The notes under the pieces: generated by a model | The model's input: the letters and a program-made list of their open reading frames with translations, nothing else | Database searches by the model: none | What the model was told of the DNA's origin: nothing | DNA from: JABFRG01 sp046351415 | Lineage (GTDB): Bacteria; Myxococcota_A; Polyangia; Polyangiales; Polyangiaceae | Assembly (NCBI GenBank): GCA_046351415.1 | Contig: JAXLYO010000016.1 | Coordinates: 1-64,000 of the forward strand | Length of the DNA: 64,000 nt | Direction: 5' to 3' | Shown here: piece by piece, positions 58,301 through 64,000 of the stretch | Layout of the letters: the number at the start of each line of letters is the position of its first letter | Position numbering within the stretch: the stretch's first letter is position 1 | Translations under genes and position numbers: made by a program

Positions 58301-58749
58301 GCAACGTTCAAGCGTCCTTCAAGCACATCGTCATCGCTACGGACTTCGGCGAGCCGTCCGAACACGCGGTCGAAGTGGGCCTCGCCATTGCAGCGAAGTT
58401 CGATGCGACCGTGACCCTCCTCCACGCCGTCTGGATCCCTCCGCTCGCCAACGCCTACGTCGAGGGCCTGCCGTGGCCCGTCGATGCTTACGACGAAGCC
58501 GCGAAGAAGGGGCTCTCAGAAGCGCTGGCCAAGGCGAAGGCCCTACATCCCAAGGTCGAGTCGAAGTTGATTGCCGGCGAGCCTGCGCGCACCATCATCG
58601 AAACCTCGCGCGACGAGCACGCTGACCTGCTCGTTCTCGGAACCCACGGCAGACGCGGGCTTTCGCACGTCGTCATGGGAAGCGTCGCCGAGCGGGTCGT
58701 GCGCCAATCCGAAGTGCCCGTGCTGACCGTCGGATTGAAGAAGAAGTAA
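58297..58749 (+). CDS. Universal stress protein (UspA family)
   Basis: This 150-residue protein has the Usp fold with the ATP-binding motif GTHGRRGLSHVVMGSVAE (G-2x-G-9x-G-S/A) near the C-terminus and ITLHAVWIPP-like HAVWIP near the N-terminus. Usp proteins bind ATP and respond to starvation and stress. It overlaps the OmpA gene by ATGA and is under the same sigma-54 promoter. A clear terminator follows. Confidence 0.93.
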   Translation: MSNVQASFKHIVIATDFGEPSEHAVEVGLAIAAKFDATVTLLHAVWIPPLANAYVEGLPWPVDAYDEAAKKGLSEALAKAKALHPKVESKLIAGEPARTIIETSRDEHADLLVLGTHGRRGLSHVVMGSVAERVVRQSEVPVLTVGLKKK

Positions 58750-58752
58750 CCC

Positions 58753-58783
58753 TCGAGCCCTCTCCCCCTCAGGCTCGATTTTT
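58753..58783 (+). terminator. Rho-independent terminator of the OmpA-Usp operon
   Basis: TCGAGCC (58753-58759) and GGCTCGA (58772-58778) form a 7-bp stem with a 12-base loop, followed by TTTTT. It starts 4 bases after the Usp stop and ends at the stop of the convergent CotH gene. This is the clearest intrinsic terminator in the window. Confidence 0.8.
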
Positions 58784-60225
58784 CAGAGACCCAGCTGGGC
58801 ACGGACCACGCTGGGTCTTGCTGCGATCCAGGTATAGAGTTTCGCGGTTTCCGAATCATAGTACGGGAGCGGGGCCTCGCGTTTCGGGTCGGCCACCACG
58901 TGCGCGTCGACTTGCGCGTGCCATGCCTTCGCAAGATTGACGAGATCCAAGGTCTCGAACTTGGCGAGTATGGCTTGCACGCGTGTTTTGTAGGTTGCCC
59001 AACACGTTGTCGTCGCCTTGCATCGACCAAGCAAGGTGGGTCCTCCTCCGGAGGTGTTTTGCGGCACGTTCGCATTCACGACGGTTTGGCGGTCGGAAAA
59101 GGTGAGGTCCGTCGACCACGGGACGAGCGAGAAAACCCCCGCGCCGTTCGCGGCCATGAAGTAGTTGTGAGACCCCCAGACGCCGTACGCGTAGCCATCG
59201 TAGTGACCGACTGCGGCCTCGGTCGCCGAGAAATCGAGCCACTCGTTCGTATCGAGATGCGAAGCGACGTCGACGAGCAGTGTCGCGTCGCTCGCCGCCT
59301 GAACTGCCTGCAGGAGTGCCGTAACGTCGCTCTTCGTTCCATCACCGACATTCTCGTCGAAGCCATCTTCGACACCTGGCAACCATTGGCTTCCGTAGTT
59401 CACCTCGTAGAGGGACCTTCCCGTGAGCACGAAAGCGCGCCGCAGGAAGTCCTGGTTCGGGGTCTCGACGTTGACGTAGAGACCGTAGGGCGCGCCATTG
59501 ATGACGACTTCGGCAGAGTTCGCTCGTTGCGCCGGAAGCCCTACAGAACGGAACGTGTGGTACGCGAGCCGCTCCGCGATGAACGTCGGGTCGCTCATCG
59601 AGTTGTTGAGCGTAAGGTCCGTGAGCCCGAGAAAGCGCTGTCCCGCGACGTACTTGTCGAAACGAATCTTGAAGGCCGCCTTCTGTGGGAGTGCGCGAAA
59701 CGTAGAGGACCCTTTGCGCCTGACGCCGACGTCTGCGATGACGACGTTGCCACACTTGAAGGAGCCGTGAGCCCACTTCTTTTGGTCAGCCTCGATGGTG
59801 CTCGGGTTCGACAAGATCGCCATGGCAGCCGCATCGAACGTGAGCTCGATGGTAGGAATGCTGTTCGGGTCATAGATATCGAACCACGGACTACCCGTAT
59901 CGCCTGCGTCAGGACCGCCTCCTTCCGCAGCGTCGGTAAAGCTCGCATCCGTCACGCCGGTGTCCGCATCGACGCCCGTATCACTCATCGTGCCGTCCAG
60001 CGAAGCATCGTTCTCGGCGTCTCCACGAGCATCTCTCGCGTCGATCGCCCCCGCTTCGCCCGGCGGCACGACCGTCCCGTCGACGCGAGCGGCGTCGACG
60101 TCAGCCCCGCCCGTCGAAGCATCGAATGGCGATTCCAGTTCGCTCGAGCAGCCGGAAGCCCCGGCGAACTCGCCGACGACCACGAGCGTTGCAAGTGCAG
60201 GAGCGAGAACTCTTCGGTGTCGCAT
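58783..60225 (-). CDS. CotH-like protein kinase family lipoprotein
   Basis: This 480-residue protein has a signal peptide and lipobox (ATLVVVGEFAGASGCSS) and a long Asp/Ala/Gly linker. A CotH domain follows: DIYDPNSIPTIELTF, GVRRKGSSTFRALPQKAAFKIRF, the L-T-L-N-N motif in LGLTDLTLNNSMSDPTFIAERLAYHTFR, NVETPNQDFLRRAF, DGYAYGVWGSHNYF, and LVPWSTDLTF. CotH proteins are secreted atypical kinases. ATG 60225 begins a standard signal peptide; ATG 60249 is 8 codons upstream. A perfect palindrome at 60251-60264 may regulate it. Confidence 0.88.
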   Translation of the reverse strand: MRHRRVLAPALATLVVVGEFAGASGCSSELESPFDASTGGADVDAARVDGTVVPPGEAGAIDARDARGDAENDASLDGTMSDTGVDADTGVTDASFTDAAEGGGPDAGDTGSPWFDIYDPNSIPTIELTFDAAAMAILSNPSTIEADQKKWAHGSFKCGNVVIADVGVRRKGSSTFRALPQKAAFKIRFDKYVAGQRFLGLTDLTLNNSMSDPTFIAERLAYHTFRSVGLPAQRANSAEVVINGAPYGLYVNVETPNQDFLRRAFVLTGRSLYEVNYGSQWLPGVEDGFDENVGDGTKSDVTALLQAVQAASDATLLVDVASHLDTNEWLDFSATEAAVGHYDGYAYGVWGSHNYFMAANGAGVFSLVPWSTDLTFSDRQTVVNANVPQNTSGGGPTLLGRCKATTTCWATYKTRVQAILAKFETLDLVNLAKAWHAQVDAHVVADPKREAPLPYYDSETAKLYTWIAARPSVVRAQLGL

Positions 60226-60250
60226 GCCACTTTGCACTGCATCAAACATT

Positions 60251-60264
60251 CCACGAATTCGTGG
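60251..60264. promoter_or_regulatory. Perfect palindrome upstream of the CotH gene
   Basis: CCACGAATTCGTGG is a perfect 14-base palindrome 26 bases before ATG 60225. Its position and symmetry suggest a dimeric repressor site. Confidence 0.45.
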
Positions 60265-60425
60265 GCGCTCTTCGGACAAGAAGCCAAAGGATCCGCTGCT
60301 CTCCGTACACTGTTCTCCCGCATGCCTTGCGCGGCCCGCAATGCATGCGCGCTCGCTTTCGCGCAGCCGATTTTGCGCTCTCCGTCCGTGCGGGATTTGA
60401 TCGCGGTTCTCAGGGTCCGTAGCCG

Positions 60426-60441
60426 TGGCATGGAACTCGCT
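60426..60441 (+). promoter_or_regulatory. Possible sigma-54 promoter of the small lipoprotein
   Basis: TGGCATGGAACTCGCT has a perfect -24 block and the exact GG/GC spacing, with one mismatch in the -12 block (C for T). The predicted start is three bases before ATG 60455. Confidence 0.45.
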
Positions 60442-60454
60442 ACCGCTCGTCGGG

Positions 60455-60715
60455 ATGATGGTTCGGATTGGCGTCGTAGCTATCAGCCTGAGGAATGGCG
60501 TGGCGGCTGCCGCACTGATCGGGGCTCTCCTTTCGTGCGTGCGCAACGCGAGACCCGTCGCTCCAACGTGTCCCGATTCGGTGGATCTCAAGTGCGCGAC
60601 GGCGCTGGAATGCGCGTACGACGCCAAGAGCGGATGCAACATGTGCAGGTGCGCAGCCCCCGCGTACGTCAGACCAGAGAGCATGAGTCCATCGATGTCG
60701 CCGACCAAACCATGA
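60455..60715 (+). CDS. Small Cys-rich lipoprotein
   Basis: This 86-residue protein has a signal peptide and lipobox (AAAALIGALLSCVRN) and a short mature part with cysteines in the pattern CPDSVDLKCATALECAYDAKSGCNMCRC. The G-C-N-M-C-R-C end resembles antistasin-like repeats. The AAA-type ATPase gene overlaps its stop by 4 bp (ATGA). Two adjacent ATG codons (60455, 60458) could serve as start. Confidence 0.6.
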   Translation: MMVRIGVVAISLRNGVAAAALIGALLSCVRNARPVAPTCPDSVDLKCATALECAYDAKSGCNMCRCAAPAYVRPESMSPSMSPTKP

Positions 60716-61311
60716 CCTCCTTTGGACCGAACAAACCTCGCTTCATCGTCGTGACGGGCGGCCCCGGCGCTGGAAAGACAGCCATTCTCGAGGTCCTCCG
60801 CCAACACTATCCGTCCCGACTGGGCATCCTGCCGGAGGCCGCCAGCATCGTCTTCGGTGGAGGCTTTCCGCGTCGCCGTTCCGTACCCGCCAGACGCGCA
60901 GGACAAAGAGCCATCTTCCACGTGCAGCGCGAACTCGAAGCTCTCGCCAAAGAGGAAGGAAGCGCACCGCTCGTGCTGTGCGATCGAGGAACCATCGACG
61001 GTCTCGCGTACTGGCCCGGAAACCCGCAAGACTTCTTCGGTGGAACGGGGACGACGTACGAGACCGAACTCGCGCGGTACCAGATGGTCATTCATCTACG
61101 TACGCCGCCCGCCGATGGCGGCTATGATCACACGAACCCCCTTCGCATCGAAACCGCAGAAGAAGCCGCAGAGATCGACGCCCGCATCGAACACGCCTGG
61201 CTTCCGCATCCGAACCGCGTGATCGTCGAAAACAACAGTATGTTCGTCCACAAGGTCGAGCGCGTGCTCGCGCTCGTGAAGACGGAACTCGAGAGAAAAT
61301 CGGCTCCTTAG
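60712..61311 (+). CDS. AAA-type P-loop ATPase (AAA_28-like)
   Basis: This 199-residue protein has a Walker A GGPGAGKT near residue 17, a possible Walker B LVLCDRGTIDGLAYWPG, and R-residues in the C-terminal half. It belongs to the group of NadR-like nucleoside-kinase-like P-loop proteins. Substrate is unknown. It overlaps the small lipoprotein gene by ATGA and converges on HdeD with a 4-bp overlap. Confidence 0.82.
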   Translation: MTSFGPNKPRFIVVTGGPGAGKTAILEVLRQHYPSRLGILPEAASIVFGGGFPRRRSVPARRAGQRAIFHVQRELEALAKEEGSAPLVLCDRGTIDGLAYWPGNPQDFFGGTGTTYETELARYQMVIHLRTPPADGGYDHTNPLRIETAEEAAEIDARIEHAWLPHPNRVIVENNSMFVHKVERVLALVKTELERKSAP

Positions 61312-61877
61312 CGGGCGGCGCGACGCTCCCCCGCACGAAGGCGCGTCGCGAGAAGCAGCATGAAGCTGCCGGCAAGGAGCGCGTATACGCCGAGCAGGAA
61401 TGCGAGCAACGTCCGTCCCGGCTCCGGCCATACGAGAAACAGGATCCCAAACCCGAGCGACACGAGGCCTGCACTCCCCCACAGCCATGGAACGAGGAGA
61501 CGGTCGCGGAATCGATAGGCGAGCATCAGCTCCAGACAGCCGGCGAACACGCCCCACGCCCCGAGGGCGAACACGAGCGCTCCCAACGTCATGGAACTGA
61601 AGGTGACGGCAAGAGCACCCGCGACGACCGCGAGTGCTCCGCGGACGAACATGCCAACGCGCACTCTCGGCTCCGTCACCCCGAAAGAAAACATCATGAC
61701 GCCATCCGCAAACAAGTACGCTCCTGTTCCGATGACGAGCGCGTTCAAGGTCGTGCCCGGAAAGAGAAAGAGAAGGAACGCAGCGGCTAGCGCAAGACAG
61801 CCCCGGAGAGCCGTGCGACGCCAAGCGCCACTGAACGGATACGAGCGGACGAAGTCCATCGTCATGTAGGGTTGCAT
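61308..61877 (-). CDS. HdeD-family membrane protein
   Basis: This 189-residue protein has six membrane segments in the HdeD/DUF308 pattern: LRGCLALAAAFLLFLFPG, ALVIGTGAYLFADGVMMF, VRGALAVVAGALAVTF, LGALVFALGAWGVFAGCLELMLA, LLVPWLWGSAGLVSLGFGILFLVWP, and LLAFLLGVYALLAGSFMLLLA. HdeD protects against acid stress in E. coli. ATG 61877 lies 2 bases after the transcription start of a possible sigma-54 promoter; ATG 61859 is the alternative. Confidence 0.88.
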   Translation of the reverse strand: MQPYMTMDFVRSYPFSGAWRRTALRGCLALAAAFLLFLFPGTTLNALVIGTGAYLFADGVMMFSFGVTEPRVRVGMFVRGALAVVAGALAVTFSSMTLGALVFALGAWGVFAGCLELMLAYRFRDRLLVPWLWGSAGLVSLGFGILFLVWPEPGRTLLAFLLGVYALLAGSFMLLLATRLRAGERRAAR

Positions 61878-61889
61878 GCTCCGTCCCGA

Positions 61890-61905
61890 AGCATTCGCCG
61901 TACCA
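61890..61905 (-). promoter_or_regulatory. Possible sigma-54 promoter of the HdeD gene
   Basis: On the minus strand TGGTACGGCGAATGCT keeps GG/GC at the exact spacing, with two mismatches elsewhere. The predicted start is two bases before ATG 61877, the same geometry as several stronger sites. Confidence 0.4.
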
Positions 61906-62073
61906 GCGCGTGCGGCGAAAATTTCCGAACGCCTTCGAGGTCAAGCGCACGTTCAGCGCGCAAAAAACGTCCAACATGGCCCTTCTTGCGCGTGCCTTTC
62001 GTTCGCGTGAAACGGTGTCTCTTCAGTCGGGGCCTAGCGCAAGTGCTCATCGCGCCTTAAGTCATAATCACAC

Positions 62074-63060
62074 GTGCAAGCGAGCGACGTTTCTCATGAA
62101 CTCGAATGCCTTCGCCTCTTCGGCATCGACGCGGAAGACGAGACGCCTCTTCGTGAGGTTCGCGCGTGTCTGGAGCCTGCAGCGGTAGGCATCGTCAACG
62201 AGTTCTACGAGCATCTCGAGAACATCGACGAGGCGAGACCCTTCTTCGCGGGCGAAGAGCGCCTCATGAGGTTGAGACAAACGCAGACGGAGCACCTCCT
62301 TTCGCTCGGCGACTTTCGAAAAGGCGACCCCGCAAGCGTCCTCCGGTACTTCGAACGGCGGCGACGTGTCGGACTGACGCACTTTCGCGTGGGGTTGCCG
62401 CAGGAGCTCTACCTCGGAGCGTACAGTGTCCTTGGTGATCTGGCGCTTCGGACCGTCGCAAAGGTGTGCAGACCGGAGTGCGTGTCCGCGCTTCACAAGG
62501 TGCTACTCCTCGACGCGCACCTCGCGATCGAAGCATATAGCCGCGAGAGCGGTCATGCCCTACGCGAGGCCGCCACCTATGACGAGCTTTGCAAGACGCT
62601 GACGCGCCGAGCCACCTTGGACCGATTGAAGTCCGAATTCTCGCGGGCCAAGCGATTCTCGCATGAGTTCTCGCTCGTTTTCATCGACATCGACCACTTC
62701 AAACGAGTGAACGACACGTACGGACATCTCGCGGGGGATTCCGTTCTCCGCGCGGTCAGCGAGACCCTTCTCGCGTCTGTGCGACCTTGCGACATCGTCG
62801 GTCGCTATGCAGGCGACGAGTTCATCATCGGCATCGTCGAAGCCGGCGCAGCGCGCGCGCTCGCCATCGCGCATCGTATTCGTGAGGCCATCGAGAGACT
62901 CGTCCTTCCCGGCATCGACACATCGGTGAGCGTGAGCATGGGTATCGCCGAGCTGGCCCCCCTGACCGACCTCACTCTCGAGACCCTGATCGCTCGCTCG
63001 GACAGCGCCATGTACGCCGCCAAGCGAGAAGGGTCGTCTCATCGCATTGTCGTGCGCTGA
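62074..63060 (+). CDS. Globin-coupled diguanylate cyclase (AGDEF)
   Basis: This 328-residue protein starts at GTG. Residues about 1-160 are a sensor globin, with the proximal-His helix RRRVGLTHFRVGL. Residues about 165-328 form a GGDEF domain: FIDIDHFKRVNDTYGHLAGD, and GRYAGDEFIIGI where the first Gly of GGDEF is replaced by Ala. AGDEF proteins have been reported active in other bacteria. Degenerate R-x-x-D inhibitory site is not obvious. It likely makes cyclic di-GMP in response to oxygen. Confidence 0.9.
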   Translation: MQASDVSHELECLRLFGIDAEDETPLREVRACLEPAAVGIVNEFYEHLENIDEARPFFAGEERLMRLRQTQTEHLLSLGDFRKGDPASVLRYFERRRRVGLTHFRVGLPQELYLGAYSVLGDLALRTVAKVCRPECVSALHKVLLLDAHLAIEAYSRESGHALREAATYDELCKTLTRRATLDRLKSEFSRAKRFSHEFSLVFIDIDHFKRVNDTYGHLAGDSVLRAVSETLLASVRPCDIVGRYAGDEFIIGIVEAGAARALAIAHRIREAIERLVLPGIDTSVSVSMGIAELAPLTDLTLETLIARSDSAMYAAKREGSSHRIVVR

Positions 63061-63086
63061 GTCGAGGAGGTTTCCTTGGGCGACTC
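63059..63086. terminator. Inverted repeat between convergent genes
   Basis: GAGTCG (63059-63064) and CGACTC (63081-63086) pair with a 16-base loop in the gap between the diguanylate cyclase gene and the convergent DUF4832-like gene. It may act as a bidirectional terminator; there is no T tract. Confidence 0.35.
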
Positions 63087-63095
63087 AGGCGCGGG

Positions 63096-64000
63096 TCACT
63101 TGCACGTGCCGACCTCGAACGACTCCACCAATGGATAGCTCCCGTCGGCGCGTCGATTCGCGATGGCAAGCGGCAAAGGCGCTCGATACCCCGTCGGGTC
63201 CGTGACCTTCAGCACGAGACGATAGGTTCCTGCGGGAACGGTGGCCGGCAGCAGCAGGGTATCGGCAACCGCCGTAGGAGCCGCTTGCGGCAGAAAGAGC
63301 CGCATCGCTTGCGCCGACGTACCGGACCAAATGACGGCCCCCGTCGCAGTGTTCTGAAGCTCGAATGTCGTCTTCCAGTTCTCGTACGTTGGAGCGACGC
63401 CGCTGTTCAGCCAGTCGAGTGACACCGTCAAATTCTGTCCCGCGTTCGTTCCACGAAGCGTACTTCCTCCCTTGAGTACGATGCGATAGCCGGCCCGCTT
63501 CGCCGCTTCGCGAACGTTCGTCGCGAGCGCGCCCGTCCCCGCGGTGCAGTAGTTGCCGTTTCCGATCATCGCCGCGTGGTAGAACGTGACCTGCATTGGC
63601 AGCTGCGCCATGTCCGCCCCGGAGCATTCCGGCTCGCCGAGGACGGGCGCGAACTTCCAACGGTCCACGATCGCCGTCTTGAAGGCGGGTCCGCCGTTGA
63701 AGCTTCGATTGTTGTTCTCGAGGTAGTCGCTAATGTAGTTGTCGGTGCTGCCCCATTGGTCGCGCCGCCAGCCAAGCTTCCCGACGTTCGTCTTCGCATC
63801 GAGGATGTACTGCGCGATTTCGGGCGGATTCCAGGTGTTGTTCAGCCATTGAGCGTCGAAGGCAGCGAGCATGGCGGAGAGCTGGTAGTTCGCGAAGTTC
63901 TTCGTGTGCGCGTCCACGATCTTCTTGAGGGATGCCACCGTGGGTCGCATGTTGACCGGCCAGCTGCCCGCGGTCCCCTCCGCGCCCGAAGCGTTGGTGA
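63096..64000 (-). CDS. DUF4832-like protein, C-terminal part (cut by window edge)
   Basis: The frame is open to the right edge of the window; the last 301 residues are visible. They include DFAPVLGEPEC-like WKFAPVLGEPECS and the segments GYRIVLKGGSTLRG, LDWLNSGVAPTYENWKTTF and GTYRLVLKVTDP. These fit the C-terminal beta domain of DUF4832 proteins, which are secreted and often carry glycoside-hydrolase-like barrels. The N-terminus, including any signal peptide, lies beyond the window. Confidence 0.72.
   Translation of the reverse strand, partial: TNASGAEGTAGSWPVNMRPTVASLKKIVDAHTKNFANYQLSAMLAAFDAQWLNNTWNPPEIAQYILDAKTNVGKLGWRRDQWGSTDNYISDYLENNNRSFNGGPAFKTAIVDRWKFAPVLGEPECSGADMAQLPMQVTFYHAAMIGNGNYCTAGTGALATNVREAAKRAGYRIVLKGGSTLRGTNAGQNLTVSLDWLNSGVAPTYENWKTTFELQNTATGAVIWSGTSAQAMRLFLPQAAPTAVADTLLLPATVPAGTYRLVLKVTDPTGYRAPLPLAIANRRADGSYPLVESFEVGTCK

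Noticed and set aside
1..64000. tRNA, rRNA, riboswitch or prophage genes
   Set aside because: None was recognised by eye; a covariance search was not possible, so small RNAs could have been missed.

Overview
The window is GC-rich, gene-dense chromosomal DNA with the stamp of a Myxococcota bacterium, most likely order Polyangiales (Labilithrix- or Sandaracinus-like). The reasons are four Ser/Thr kinases with varied sensor modules, an FHA-type sigma-54 activator, multi-PAS/GAF hybrid histidine kinases, many lipoproteins with Asp/Gly/Ala-rich linkers, a kinase carrying a zinc-finger anti-sigma motif next to an ECF sigma factor, and a DUF6184-like lipoprotein. No rRNA, tRNA, CRISPR array, insertion sequence or prophage was recognised. 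Genus-level placement is inference.

Layout. 1-4.6 kb: end of a Mur-ligase/CphA-like gene, a YjbQ-type gene, a DprE1-like oxidase overlapping a DprE2-like reductase, a second DprE2-like reductase facing them, a glutaredoxin that has lost its cysteines, and a DUF1304 membrane protein. 4.6-10.7 kb: a 1105-residue hybrid kinase and two lipoproteins. 10.7-14.7 kb: a dense stress-type block (small hydrophilic protein, SnoaL-like protein, flavin-binding stress protein, Ser/Thr kinase, DUF4142 protein). 14.6-20.1 kb: ECF sigma factor, zinc-finger kinase and three secreted proteins. 20.1-25 kb: MmcQ-like protein, two glycine-zipper proteins, a dienelactone hydrolase, a nucleotidyltransferase/SnoaL fusion and topoisomerase IB. 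25-32.4 kb is the main signalling block: two receiver-only proteins, an 831-residue hybrid kinase, an FHA sigma-54 activator and a transmembrane Ser/Thr kinase with a periplasmic-binding-protein sensor domain. 32.4-48 kb: short-chain dehydrogenases, a NhaR-like regulator, an MprF-type transferase, a metalloprotease/alkyladenine glycosylase pair, gpsA, an M23 peptidase and other envelope proteins. 48-64 kb: lipoproteins, an SDR and AraC regulator, a cyclic-nucleotide-binding kinase, an OmpA/universal-stress operon, a CotH protein, HdeD and a globin-coupled diguanylate cyclase.

The strongest theme is regulatory. At least nine intergenic sites match the sigma-54 -24/-12 promoter (TGGCAYG-N4-TTGCW), several perfectly, and more are one or two bases off. 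They lie in front of genes that look like one envelope/general-stress regulon: two paralogous small hydrophilic proteins sharing a 17-base promoter, both DUF4142 proteins, a 35-residue membrane protein ahead of a stress flavoprotein, a Ser/Thr kinase, an OmpA-Usp operon, lipoproteins, and probably topoisomerase IB and HdeD. In about half of them the start codon falls only 3-5 bases after the predicted transcription start, implying leaderless mRNAs. The same window encodes an FHA-type sigma-54 activator translationally coupled to a receptor Ser/Thr kinase, a plausible but unproven controller. One perfect sigma-54 promoter has no convincing ORF behind it and reads into an inverted-repeat element that may be a small RNA.

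Three genes (a DUF4142 protein, a glycine-zipper protein, a LysR regulator) are each split by an apparent single-base frameshift in or near a short C or G run, so sequencing error must be excluded before they are called pseudogenes.
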